Notes: generated by a model from the sequence alone, not told the origin. A stretch of DNA of 64,000 bases from Callipepla californica brunnescens (GCA_023055505.1 JALIRH010000062.1:434001-498000); one strand, 5' to 3'; numbered from the stretch's first letter, positions 25,501 through 40,500 are shown. Made by a program: numbers and translations.

Positions 25501-28500
25501 TTTCTGAACAGTATTAAATACATAATCTTTCCTAAGATTTTTTTACAAGAATTCTTTAACCTATTACACAAAGGACTGAAAAAAAAAGCATATTTTGTCA
25601 GCAAAATTTCAGTGGTGGATATGGGGAGAGTAGGCTTCTGGCTGCTTAGAGAAATAGTTAATCAGATCTCCTGGACACATGCTCCTGACGGTACTGGGGT
25701 TCATCAGTGCTGGCTGTTCTTTAACAGCCATCTTCTAAGAGGGCAGGAGTTAATTCCAAAGTATCAGAAGACCAATTTGCCTCAGCAGGGATTTTCTTCT
25801 CAAGCTCTGGTGGGAAAGCAAAATGTATGCACATTGGAAATAAGGTCAGGTGAAATGGGTGAACTACAGAGATGCGGTTTCCCACTGTATGGAAAAAAAA
25901 ACATTGCAGCTAATGAGAGCTGAAGTTGGCTGGTACTATTAAGACAAAACAAAAAGGGAGAAGATTATTCTGAGTTTTTTTAAGAACACCTGAAAGACAA
26001 CACAGTCACTGGTTATAGTCAACACAGGTTCATGGGGAAGAAAGTTCTGTTTAACCAACTTAATCTCCTTTCATGATAAGGTTACCCACATAGCACACTA
26101 AGGGAAGACAGCTGATGTATCAACTGTAATCTTTCTTGATTTAAGCAAAACTTTGATACAGTTTCTCTATTATTCTGCTGGATAAAATGTCCAGCACACA
26201 GCCAGACAAATACATAATGCACTGGGTGAGCAACAGGCCAATGGGTCAGGCTTAAAGGGTTAAACAGGTCTTCATCTTGCTGATGGCCAGTCACTAGTGG
26301 AGTTCCACAGGACTCCATTTTAGGGCTAGTTCTCTTCAACATTTTTATGAATGACTGGGAGTTGAATGTATAATACAGAAGTCTACAGATGATACTAAAT
26401 TAGGAGCTGTTGAATCCCTTGAGAATACAGGTTAGAGAGATGGGCAATCATCAGCTGTGTGAAATTTAACTCCCTTGACTTGTCTGAGAAAACGTTAAGA
26501 CAGTAAGTAGATCGTGGTTCAGCATGAAAAAGAAGTAACACTTGGGAACCTATTTGTTTGATACATTTCTTTTGTTTTTGATAGAACTCTTATCCTTAAT
26601 GGTTTCCTGTGGTCCAGCATGCAAAGAAACCTATGGCAGGAAATACAGCATAAATCTCAACTTGACTGCAGTCTGCAATGACGTTTCATGGACTGTGGAA
26701 TAATTCACTTCTATCTATTTCAGCTAATCTCTCTAAAGTACAGCCAGATTAATCAGGCTGAATGCTTATTTGAATATCAGGTATCTTATTTATTTTTTTG
26801 GATAATATTTTATGTGTTATACTACAAGATGAACAGCTATTCCTTCACACACAAATTTAAAAAAAAAATTTAAAGGTTTTATATAGGAAATTACGCCACA
26901 TTACAACATAACACAGTGCTGAGCCCACAGAAAAACTAGGAAACGATGTTCTACTTTCCTCAATTTCTGGCCAGTCTCATTTGCACATACAATGTACTGC
27001 AGCATCAAACCTACCACTGAGCACTGCAACAGAAAACGGCTCTTGTGCATAGGAGAAAGGGAAGGAAAGGAAAAGTTGAAAGGCAAAAAGGGAAAGGAAG
27101 CAGCTTACAAAAGGCATTTGTTATTACCTCTTAGTAACAGCAGTCAATAGAATTGCTAATGTATGAGAGAATTATGTGTGCAGATTTATTTTTCCTGTGA
27201 TATATAAAAAATATTTTACAGCCAGTTTTAGAAGGGATTAATTTATATATTATGTAGTTTTAGTGGGTCTTGCTGAACCAAAATATGAATGATGCCACTA
27301 ATGTCAGCGTATAGAAATGTTGTACATGCATTCAATAAAGCGAAGAATGGTATGTATTAAAACATAGCATAAAATAAAAACAGTTATACGAAAAATGACT
27401 ACAGAGTTTACATGAAATAATCAATTTCTGAGCAGCTAATTTATTTTTAAATAAGACCACGGTTTAAGGAGAAAAAAGGAGCATTTTATGAGTCTGATAA
27501 ATAATAGCTGAATCACTGAGTAAGCTTCAAAATGGTAACAGTACCATGGACTGAATGGCCTGACACAAGCAAAAGGCTTAGTCAAGAACAAACCTCAGAA
27601 CATTACTGCTTTCATTATCACTTCAAGAAAAGCTTGTTTTTACAGGCCACTCTTCTCCTTACTTCAAAAATAATGATAATAAAAAGGTCAGAAACACAAA
27701 GCTATGAATAGGCTTTTACTGAAAATTGTACTGAATGTTAAATATAATCCTAGGAAACTCCACATGTGCTTCCAAATTATTTTTATGCAATCCAACACAA
27801 TAAGGAAATTTTAAGTTAATTATCTTCCTACATCTTAACTACTCACTTTTCTTACTGTGGTTTAATAGTTTGTAATGAATCTGTGACATATACACAACAA
27901 ACAGAAATTATCACATCCTTTCCTTAGAATTAGTGAGGGCAGTGCTTGGTATGAAACTGTGGGGTGCTCACTGAGGGCAGGAGGAATCATACTCAGAGAC
28001 TGGCCTGGTTTTGGTCAGCTGTTGGTGAGCAGTTGCACTGTGTATCACCATAAAAATGTGTCCTTTCATTTTTTGTCCTCTTGCTTTCCTGTAAAACTAT
28101 CCTTAGTTCAACCCACATATTTTACTTCCCCTTTACCCCTATTCTCTCTCCTACCCTGCTTCTGTAGAGGGAGTGAGCAAAGGGCTGTGTGGTGCTTTGC
28201 CTCCTACTGGGTTAAACCACAACACAGAGACCTGTGTTTTTCCAGGTAAAAAGTTACTGAATGACTGTTGAAGCTTAACTTAACTCCCTGCCTCAGTAAT
28301 ACATATCACCCTACTGATATGTAGTACTTTCTGTTCTCTCTAAAGAACATAAATGTTCCTTTACAAGTATGTATGTTGCAAACTCTTCTCAGTTACACTA
28401 AATGGTATAAATGCAGGAAAACATCCACAAACCGAAGCTTAGGAAGTTTAGGTTGAATTTTAGAAGACTTATTTTCATGAGAAACCTGCAGTGTTAGAAC

Positions 28501-31500
28501 AGCTTGCCCCAGAAAAGCTGCTGAGTCTCCATTCCGTTTTATTTTCAGATTTCAGCTCATCGGGCTTCGGCTACCCTCCTGCATCAATAGTAATAGTGCT
28601 GTTTCAAGGCAGGGAGTCCTTCAGAGATCCCTGGTTAGTGGATTCCTTAAGATGAGAGATAAAGTCTCTGAATATGACTTGATGTGGTAATGAAATTAAC
28701 AAATAAACAGGACACAACACTTCAGGGCACAAAAGACGCTTATCAGCACAGAATAGCGAAGAACTTTCTACTCAAAGACATAAAAATGTAGTTGCATATG
28801 AAATTCCACAATGACTGGTGAAGTAGAACAGACAATTTTATACAAGTGAATAGCTACTACAGCTTCATAGTTCAGTTCTCTCATAAATGATAAGCACGAA
28901 GAGATGGATGTCTGGATGTACTACTTTATAGTGCACATGAAATCCAACAGGGTTGTATTAGCAGACTTGAAATAAAAACAATCAATCACATTAACCCAAG
29001 ATAGTCTTTGCTGGAAAAAGGTCTCTCAATGAAGAGCTTGCTTTTAACATGTGTGAAGAAACTGTTTCCCAATGTTTTCCAGTGGAACTAATTCTAGTTT
29101 CATTAAGCTTTTACAGCTGACATTCCCAACTGATTATTTAAGGAGAAATATCCAGTAGCTAACTTGGATGTGTACAGAATGTTCTTATGCGGCTTATAAC
29201 TCACATTTCCAATAGCACTGTTTCTATACATTAATTTGAATTGCTAATTATTCTTTTCTTTCAAATAGTGATGAACAAAACTCTGTATTTTATTCTGGAA
29301 ATACAACATCCAGTATTAAGACCAAAACTGTGGAGATTAAAAGGCCTAGACAGAAGACAAGTACAAAGTATAACTCCTACCTGTTTTAAGCTACAACTGA
29401 AATCTTATAACACAAATAAAAAAAATAAAATAAAATAAAAAAAAAAAACAGTAAGAAATGTGCTGAATGTTTCCATATATGCACATAGAGACATTCAACA
29501 CATTCTGAACTGAAAACTTACCTTTTAAAATTAGGTTTCTGACATCCAGAGCAGCCAGGGAATGCTGACTCCACTCTCCGTGATGTCCCAACATACACTA
29601 TTCTGGCACACTCATTATGGAACCCCAAAGCAGACTGGAGCCAGGATACTGATATATGGGGTAAGGACTGAACTTTATGGGGGAGTTTTTGTTGTTGTTG
29701 TTGTTGTTTTTAATAAACACACACACACACAACCACAATATTATGCAGTTTTATAAGATTTTCTTTAGTCTTTACTTTATATCCTGGGGATATAAAATTA
29801 AGAAAATTAGAAATCTTATAAAACCATGCAATATTGTTGAAAAGGGGTGGTGGTGGAGGGAGAAAACTTACCTTACCCTTAATAGGCCTGCTCCATTCTG
29901 CAGCGGGGTTCTGTGGTATATGTGACATCACCAGTCTAGCGTTTTCTAGTGATGTCACATGGAGAGGGAGTTGATCTGCAGCTGCTTTGGACATCAGATA
30001 CCTAAAGAAAAGAGATTAATAACTTCTTTCAATTCAGAGATTGGTTGATACTGAATATTCTTCTTAATCAATTTATGGGCCAACTTCCAGTATTTCAGAA
30101 CCTCAGTGACAACTTTTATGAAAAAAAGGAATACATGAGATCCCACTGCGCAAAGACAGATGTAACAGAACATGCTTTCATCTTTAAAAAGCTTAAGAGT
30201 TACTTCTTTAAGTTAAAATTCTACAAGTCAAAGACTTGTATTTACCCTCGGCATGTCCTTCTGATCATTTTATCTGTCAACAACTAGCCTCTGGCATTAT
30301 TAGAAGACTGGGATGGAACACAGTCAGAAAGAATGGCTGGCAGTAAAGCATAGAACAAAATCACCCATGACACTACTTTATCAATTATATCTTTGACTGT
30401 TTATCTATAATCAATGAAAAGACTGGTGAACATCTTATGTTAGCACTCAAACTTTTTGTTGTGGTGGTTTTCTAAGACTTCAGCTTGCACTTCCATTACA
30501 GGAATCCAATCAAACTGAAGTATATCCTGAAATGGTATCCCAGACTCTTCTCAAATATTGCAAATAAATGAGGTGAAAATAAACAAACGATTACCCAAGA
30601 AAAATCTTGCTAATTGGCATTTCCTTATCTCATGATTTATTTCACTACTATGTCCCTGTTTATTTGCAGGGGAGCTAGAACAGATGAACTTTAATGGTCC
30701 ATTCCAACTCAAACTATGAAATAACTACTTAGACAGACATATAGTCATTTGGGCAAAACTGCTACTAAATTATCATTGTATTGATCATCTCTCAGATTTA
30801 AAGCCTGATTTTACTGCTTTTTCCAAACTAACTCAGAACACTGAAGTTATACACCACTGAACTATCACATCTCACTCTTAATTATAGCAGCTTATGTATA
30901 CTAACTTATACTTCCATAACACATCAAGAAACTGTATGAATACAACATCTTAACATGTTAACAAAGAAATCACTTTTCCTTTTAAGCTATTAATTATTTA
31001 TTAATAATTTCATCTTTCTTAACTGTATATATACAAACATTTCACTGTTCCTCAACAGACCATCTTAAAGTCAGCTGCTTTGTTATAACTACCTGTGTGT
31101 GCTGACAGGAATGTCTTACCTGATTTTTCAAAATAATATTTTGGTTGATCAAATTCCAAAGCACTATAACATGTTCTGAATACACAGCAGTATGTCTATG
31201 ATGAAAATGTTCCACATTAAATGTATGACTACCTATTCATGTGTTTAATGCAGGATTCACATCAATAGATCTGGAATTGTAAAATACATGTAATAGAAGT
31301 GGCTTAGGTGAATCATTTTAGCAAACACTTATTGGAGGACTAGTCTTTACACCAGGAAAGGCATAAAAATCATGCAAAGCGAAAAATGTTATGAAAGAAT
31401 ATACAGCTAGTATAGGCAGCACTGAAGAGGTTCTGAAGGAGCTAAGAAAAACTGAAGACTAGGAAAAAAATGTGGAAAACCAGTGAGATATGCAAAAGAT

Positions 31501-34500
31501 AGAAAAAGTACTGAAGTAATTCTGTAGAAAAGCTTTGAAAATCTGAAGCCTAAAATTGGTTTTATTCCTTTGAAGTATGCAACTAATTAGCCAACTGGAT
31601 TTTTGAAAACTCTACATCTCAATCTCTCCTCTGAAATATGCAAAACTGCATGAATGTAAAAACAAATTGAAAAACTGTATTTCAGTCTCCAAATTCAACA
31701 TTTTTAACACCCATGAATGCCTTAAAAAAGGCGGGTAAACCAGAAAGAAGTAATATGAAACTACTATCATTTTAGATGTAGTGATTAAAATACAAATAAA
31801 GTTTTTAGGACAAAGGATGAAAAACAAGAATACATTATGTTCATTAAAATAGAATCCTCACAGCAATACAGAATATAGGCTTAAATTAAACAAGTTTGTT
31901 ACAGGTGCAAGCCTACAAGCAGGTCTGTTAAATTTATGTTACTTCCCTAAAGACTTACAACAAAGATGACTTATGCAAACAAACATAAGAGAAAGTTCCT
32001 TACATCCAAAATTTTCAAGTTCAGTATATACATCGGTTGCTCCAAAAATAATGCCTCTTATTTATTTCCATTGAAACTACAATGGGACAATAAAACTATG
32101 ACAGAGCAAATCATCAGCTACATAAGACTGTATTTCAACACAGTCACTACCAGTAGCTATGCATCTTTGCCAGTGATGAATAAAGAGCTTGCATGGCATG
32201 CTCATAAAAATCTGCACCAATGGAAGTGACCTAGTATTACTGCCACGACTGCTGAAACGCATCACCACTGCCTCACTGTGGTCACACCCACTCTTTGGTC
32301 CCCATAAACATTCATCAAGGGTCCATGAATGTCAGTGAGTGCCATTTTTTTTCCGTATGGAGGAATTCAATTCCACACCTCTGCTTTGTAAGCATGTCCA
32401 TGTCAGATACCATTTTGTAAGAGCGTTCCTCTGTTGCCATCCATATCACATGGCAACAAAATGTAACGGAGTATTGGTGGGAAGGTTCAGCCTCTATTAC
32501 TGTACCACCAACATCCGCCTCTGACATTGTGGGACAATATAATAAATTAGGAGTCATTACCCTTGGAGCAGCCCTCATGCTTCACTGGGGAGTATGAGAA
32601 TGAAAGAGAAGGGAGAAAAATACAGAGAAGGAAGCCAAACTCAAGCTAAAAAAAATAAGAAAATTTAACCTAGTAAAATGCCTGCACAGTCTTGTTATAA
32701 CACAGTGCCCCTACCATCAAGCAGGTGGTAATTTTCTTTACTATATAAAGAGGGAATGTTTTAGAAACTTATTTAGTAAATTGACTAATTTGCATTACTT
32801 CTGATACATATGAACATTCTATTTTTTAAAGTAGTATGTTGCAGGTCAGCAAAAAAAGAAAACAGACTCTTCTCTTACTCTGGATACTTACGTTTCCTGT
32901 GAACAAATTTAACAACAGCCTGTGTAAAATGTCCACCAAAAAAAAAAAAGCAGACACAGAAGATACTGTTCTACTCTGGCCCAATGCATTCCTTTGGGAT
33001 TCCTCTGTGATCCCACAAATTAGTTCATGTCTTAAGTTCTAAAAATTTCTGATCTGAATGAGTGGGTTTTTAAATCTTCAGGTGCACTCCCAAATACAGA
33101 TTTCCATAGCTGGTATGGATTTAAGGGCTGCAGAGAGCTTCAGTGTGCATTCTACACTTTTGAGACTCACATGCTGAAAAGATGTTCAGTTTTTGCAATG
33201 ACAGATAATGATGTTCATTTGTGACAGGAAGTACAGCGGCCTAACTGAAAGCTTTATGAACAACGTTAGAAAACAGCAAAACCCAAAACCCTTATAAAGG
33301 AGGTTTTTCTCCTTTTTACTACGAAGTTAAGAAAATAAGTGTGTTACACACCTCTGTAAAACCATACAATTTTCAGCCCTTTTGCATCTCAAACCCTAGT
33401 TAGTTGTGTACTTGACTTTATCCTTCCCCTCACCTTTGCCTGACATTTCCTGCAGGGACATTCTGGATCCTTCTACACTAGAAAATCCTGACTTTTATCA
33501 TGTTAACTTTATGTACTTAACCACGGGAATCCTGGGCTCCAGTCTCTCTTCTCCCTCAAAAGACATCTGTGCACTTACCATCAGGCAATGATTCAAATCC
33601 AATGGTGCTACTAGAATAAAGTTTTGCATTTCAGGAAAAACAGAATCTATAAGTATTAATGCTTCTTCCAAGTGATCTGTGCTCTAACATAGACACAGAA
33701 CAGTGACTTGAATTAACTAACATTGTCACAGCCTGGTTCATTTCACAACAAACATGTTAACTATAAAGTTAGGATAAAAATAACATCTGAAAAAAAAAAA
33801 GAAAAAAAAAAGGAAGTTCACTACTTGATACAAGGATCTGTAATCTTGTAACAGTTTCATATTAAACAATAGCAAGAAGGCATAAAGATTATTCAAGTCC
33901 TGCTGTAATATAAAGCAGTTAAACACACAGAACTGATTTACAGGGCAGCTTAATTAACAGTTATCAAACAAGAAAACTCCGATGATTCTGGATCACTAAA
34001 GAAATTATTATTTCAATTATCTGAATGGCAGCAAAGAAATTCTCATTCACACTGCAGCTTCCTCTGATTTTAGCTGACAAATCAGTCAATAAACAAAAAA
34101 AGAAAGGATCCAAAATGTCAAAAACTTATAGTTACCTCAAGTACTTATCAGGACAGAAAGCATTACTTTAAATTTCTCATTTCATTTGCTAGGTACAGCA
34201 CGAGTCTAAAAGTTCTATTCAAATGAACTGTCACATACATATACAGTTCAAATTTTCAGCAAACATGAGGTAAAAACAGTAAAATCTCAAGGGACAGATT
34301 TTTAGCAGCATACTCTACTCTGAAGTTATAGTTGTCTAGTGATTAGTGGTAATTTCTGCTGCATCTTCACTGTGTCAGTATTAGCAACAAAACAGTAAGT
34401 TTTTATTTGAATCTGATTTTTCTCTTGTAATTTATTTCCCTATTCATTCAATTTTTATGCTTTTTATTCACACTGTTTTAAAATGTAAGGATGCTACTTA

Positions 34501-37500
34501 TCAAATGCAACACACAGAAAGCACAGCAAGATGCATTTTTTTTTTTTAAATATGTGGAATGTACATCACTATGGACACGAAAATCAATAACACTTTCTAA
34601 CTATCTAAAAATGCAAGTTCCTTGTTTAAAACAAGTTCCTTGTTTCCTAACTCTTCAGATCAACTACCGGAAACAAACACACAACAACAACAAAAAATAA
34701 GTAAAAAACACAGCAGTTGACAAATGACTTCTTCACAAGTTAGTGTATCTCAGGGGAAATACAAAGCACTAGGCTAATGTAAGGTACAATATTAGATTTA
34801 ATTTAAATATATAACATATTCTACACAGAAAAATTGAAACTACAAGAAATTTAGCTTACATCAACAGTTCTAAGGCAATTGATCAAGGTTTGACTGATTG
34901 TAACTCCCTAATAAATCATGTGCTCCACCACGCCAAACAGTGGCATGCGAGAACAGTTTAGAACCCAGCAACCTAAGATACTATCCTGATAAAACCTAGC
35001 ACTTAATGGTAGTTGAGTGCAACAGACGCACTACAGATCCAAAATACAATTATACTTTAGCAGTAAGCAAAGCTATTCAATAGAGGCAGAGACAAAGAGC
35101 CCTACTGGAGTGCTGGCAGTCTTTTGTGGCACACCTCTACACAGCATGCTACATCTGACCTGATGAAAACTTTAAGACATTCTAAGGCAATCATACAGAT
35201 ATGGGAAAACTGAGATTTAGTATTGTGTACTTTCCTGTAAAGGTAGACTAAAATAAAGACTTAGATCTTCACTACTTAGAACAAATCATTTACAACGGCA
35301 ATGACATACCATATCATTTCAGAATATAGCATGGCAGATCCTTTGCCTACACTTCAGAGGTGCACTGTTGGAAAGGTTCTATCAGGAGAGGAACTATTTA
35401 GTAGCTGAAGGGATTGAGAACTTTAAAGCACCCCAGACTCAGACTGTAATATCACTAACTACAACAGCTGCCACAGAAAAGCACTTCTGACAAAAGCAGT
35501 TTGACTTCCTCTTGCCCCCAGATGCTCTATTCTGTCCTCTCAATGATCCTTGGAGCTGTGGCAGGACACGAGCAGTTATTTGCACAATTCCAGGATAAAT
35601 TGCTATAGGATACTGATCTGCTTTAAGCAGTTAAAGAGAACAGACTCTCATGCAGCTGAACAAATAATTTTCTTACAATCTCTTAAAGGGTGGCAGAGAA
35701 AAGAGAAGCAGCCAGAGACACAGAGAATAGGAACTACGTTTCTGGCAGCAGTTTTTGCTTATGTCAGTTGAAGTCATATGTGAAACTGCAGCCTCATGTC
35801 AGAGCTGTAGCTAGAGTTCAAGGGTGAAGTAGTGTGGAAAGAGCTAATATTAAGACTGAACTTCAGCTTAATGTTAAAAGACTTGAAGTCAAATTTAATT
35901 TTCTTCTCTAAACAGTTACTTCAAGCTTGTACTAATGCAAATCTGGTAATTGTTATAACAAACTCATCGGTAATCAAACAGAAATGTAAAGTTTTTTAAA
36001 ACGAGTAAGTTATTTCATAGTTAATTCAAGAAGTATTTCAGATGTACAAGTGAGTACAAAATTGCTGTTTTAATCAGCCATATATTGAAAATCCTTTCAA
36101 ATAGTTAATTATTTCACTGCTGTAGGAGGAATTGGTAATAATGCTTACATCTGAAATTATTCATTGCTTTCCATTACATAACCTTGATCTAATTTGCTTT
36201 AATTCTGCCAAACAAAACTTGTTTGAGATAAAAATCTCATGTCATTTGTTGGCTCAAGATGATTTCTGAGAAGCGTCAGATACAACCAGTCCAACTATGT
36301 ACAAAAAATGCCAGCAAACAACATGTTTACTCATGTTAAAGATCTCTTACAGCTCAGCTGTTTCATTACAGCCTCCAGTACTTCCAAAATCTGGAGAATA
36401 AATTTCTTTTAGGTCACCAAGACAAATACCATGAAGCAGTACGACAGTAAGACTACCACTATTTTCACCATCTTCAGGTCCAAATAAGAAAGAACAACCT
36501 CAAAATTATTGTAATATACCTTATTATAATATGATTTCACATTTAGACAAATCTGTATTATGAAATTAGAGCAATATTTTACTTAATACATTAGGAACTT
36601 CAGAAAACCTGCAAGAAACTCTGGATGCCAATGTCAAAGATTAATAATGAAAATCTGCAACTCCTCTAGATTTGAAGTTATCTGATTTAATTATGCATGG
36701 TGATACTGACATCAAAAATGCAACTTTAATAACCCCCCTTCCAAAGTGTCCAGTCAAGTTTGCTGATTATTCATCTAACTTAAGATCTTTGTATTTTTTT
36801 TGAAGTATGCAATTTGAATGATTTTTAAAATCAACATTTCACTATTTCTTTTTCATCAATTCTTCAGCAATTAATCCTACTCTTATTTCTTCCCATAATA
36901 TTTCTAACACCATAAATGTGTGTAAGCACACAGAAAGATTGTCCTTACCTCACGACTTCTGACCACTGAATGAGTTGTATCTTAACTACCCTGTATTTAA
37001 GAGCTTGTTGGTTTTCTAAGATGGTGTGATTAGAACTAAACATAGTATTCCTGCTGAAGTCATGCAACTTATTTACATAATGACATTATCAGATTTCAGT
37101 TCAAAGAGCGATTATGACATATTTAGCATTTGTCTACCCTTGAAGAAGTCATGTTGGTATAGTTTTACTAGTAGGAAAAGTCTCATCTGTGATACGATTA
37201 TTAGTATGCTAATGTGTACTCCCATTTTTGTCTTTTTCTTCTACTGCTGACATAGTCTTTCTGATAACCACCTGACAATCCTACATTAAAACCAATTTGC
37301 AGTTTAGCAACTGTAAGTTCAAGTGTCATCTATCTTTATTGTTTTAAATATTATAACAGCTATTATGCTAAGGAAATGCACGGAAGTTTGTCTTTCACTG
37401 GCTCTAGCATTTCTCCAATACTCAATTAAAATAAAAGTTACTTCTGATTCAGACTAAAGACATTCCCACAAATTAGTGATCAAACTTCCAAGGCACAGAA

Positions 37501-40500
37501 AAAGCAAAATTTTTGACCACTGTTATGCATAGAAATGCCTCTCAGACGTTTAATAAAAAGAAGAATCAGTATTAGAAATAATTGGCTCTAGGGGGCCATT
37601 TAAATTAGTACTATTTATTCATTTAAATCCAGCCACCACCTTGGGGACAATCACTGCCTCCAAACAAAACCTCAAACATGTTGGATTATTTTGTCTAATG
37701 TTTATTAAGCTTTTCAGCTACACAGACTAAGTGATCCAATGCACCTCAGGGAAAATTTATATTTCAACCTTGGATTTAAAGCCAGATATTATTTCAGTAC
37801 AAAACACAGAATCACAGAATCATTTAGGCTGGAAAAGACTCTTAAGATCACAAAGTCCAAAGATCAATCTAACATTATCAAGTTCACCACTAAACCATGT
37901 CCCTAAAAACTGCATCCACACATCTCTTAAATACCTCCCAGATAGTGACTTCACCACTTCTCAGGGCAGTCAATTTCATAGCCTTGCCAGCCCTTCCATG
38001 AAGAAAATCTTTCTGGTGTTCAAAATAAACCTCTGCTAGAGCAAGTTGAGGATGTTTTCTTGTGTCCTGTCACTTGTCACCTGAGAGAAGAGACTGATAA
38101 CCTCTTCAGCGCAATCCCCTTTCAGGTAGCTGTAGAGAACAATGAGGTCTCCCCTTAGTAGTCCCTTCTCCAGTCTAAACATCAGTTTCCAGAAGAGTGG
38201 CTGGAAAGTTACCTGGCAGAAAATGATCCAGGGATGCTAGTTGACAGCTGGCTGAACATGATTACAGCAGTGTGCTCAGGTGCCCAAAAAGACAAAAGCC
38301 TGCATCAGGAATACTGTGGTCAACAGGACCATGGAAGTGACTTTTCCTTCTGTACTCAGCACTGATGAGACTGCATCTTCAGTACTGTGCCCAGTTTGGG
38401 CCACTCATTGCAAGAAAAATATTCAGTTGCTGGAACACTTCAGCAAAGCCTATTTTAATAGCTTATTCAAAAACTAAAAAGGGTTAGGAATCCTAATATG
38501 CATCTTAAGGGTCTCAAGAAGCTATGATCTGCGTAGACAAAAATAAGAACTCTGCCTTGTAATTACCTGCTGGTAAGAGTTTGTCTTGGGAACAGGGCTC
38601 ACATGTTTAACAGACTACTTCTAAGGTATGACCACTGCTCGCAGTTTTTTTCTGGCAGTGAGAAGTGTTAACATATAGTTAATTAATTTACTTATAAGAA
38701 CATTGTGAACAGAACAATATATACAGAAATGATTAAAATTATAGTATCCAGGTACCAACCATATGAGGCTTCATGCAATCAATGAAAAGGCAAAAAAATC
38801 TTCATCTGACAGGCCTCAGCAAATAACTGGCTCAGTTTTACATTCATAGAAGAGAAAACTTTTTATGTCACATACCGATTTCTTTTTAATGTCCTCCAGA
38901 TCTTTGAGTTCATTCTCAATCTTTGTGATTAATTCCCTGAGTTCATCAAGATTAGTGCAAATAAGCTAAAAAAAAAAAAAATGAACACAAACACTTGGTA
39001 ATGTGGGACTTGAAAAATACACAATGAATTTAAATAAAATCTAAAAGCTCATGCTATTACTCAGTGCCAACCATTTGGTTCTTGTTTTCTTAGAGTACTA
39101 TTTAATGTAAAAATATACAAATATATTTTTTAAAAAAGGTCTTATTGAAAGGAAAGCGCTTCAGATACAAACCATATATCTCTGCACATGAGCTTCCTTT
39201 TCACAGTATCATTTTTTTTTTTTTTTCTCCAGGCTGCAGTGAATGATACAAGTTACCAAATTTGTTTGAAGTATAGCAATGAGCTGGAACAGGCTTGAGC
39301 ATCAAACAATAACCTGTTGAATTAATGTGTACTAGCTTTGCACTATGCTGCTGTTACAACATTATTGCTCTTGTTACAACTTTCACCTGAACAGAACTTC
39401 ACATATTTACATGCAGTATTCCAGAAAGATAACCCAGCCATGTCTGCAAAATCTATCTAATTTCAGTAAAAGCAGTAGGAATAGCTTCTTATTTCTATCC
39501 TTAGCAAACAGATTTTTTGCATCCTTCCTTTAACAATATGGCTGCTATTTACTTGAACAAGTTTTCAAAGAAACAATAATGATCTTTAAGTTTTGGCTTA
39601 CCGTCACTTACAGCAGTTACAGACTTACTAAACTGGAAATTATTAAGCTGTTAGGTCCATTCAGGCCACTGTAAGTTAAGCCTTGCTTACTTCCAAATAG
39701 CTTTGGGTAGAAATGTTTTCCATTAGAATTGAAAAAGCTTTGAAACAACTTCAGGAAAGTCAAGACCGAGTAGGAAAAACTTCAATATGCTATTAGGATA
39801 CAACCTACTTTTTTCCTCCCCCTGTATAAGTGATTCACAACAACACAACTTTACTTCGATTACATATTAATTTCTAAAATTTCTAGATTTGGAACAAATT
39901 CATATAGAAAAACATATCAAGTTTTTACATTATTCTAACACAGAAAGAAGTTCCAAGTACCTAAGTGAAAAACAGAAAGGCAAATAATGTTTCTAATTCT
40001 CTCATCTGGCCAGCACATAAATCACTACACTAAATACACTACAATTAAACAAAAATTTTAAAATTTGTCACAGTAAACCCTTGATAAAACTAAATAAAAG
40101 CATGAATAGAGAATTTCCTTACACAGTTATATAACCATTCCTTTGCATACATAACTGGCAATTTATTTTTTAAATCATATAATTGCTTTTTTTGTACTTC
40201 TACAATAAGTATTTTAAGTCAATGACCAAAGATAAAGCAGAACTATGAAACAAAGGAAGACACTATCTATCTAACTCTGTATTTCATTTGCTAGAATTGA
40301 AATACTTCTCTCTAGAAATGTATATATAACAAGGCAGGTGTTTTCAAGATGGATGCTTTCAGAGCTATTAGTTGAATTCTGTCCTGAAAATGCTAACTTT
40401 ACAACAGAGCTCCTACATGTCATCAGATACTTCATGTTGCCACACTTTTCACAGTCCCTAGTCCTGTCAGAGCAGTCACTTGAAGCATTAGGATACAAAG

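Larger units (their letters stand above)
23772..38875 (-). other. BRD10: BRD10 intron, 15.1 kb
   Basis: Holds CR1 fragments, two shortened Galluhop elements, an ERV LTR and the unassigned exon-like pair E1/E2, all listed separately. The stretch 32,580-37,800 is AT-rich with no recognised gene or repeat beyond homopolymer runs (for example A tracts near 32940 and 33790). Confidence 0.85.

Noticed and set aside
29400..29450. A-rich run that could be the poly(A) tail of a retrocopy
   Set aside because: No gene-like sequence precedes it, and AAAT units suggest a simple repeat.
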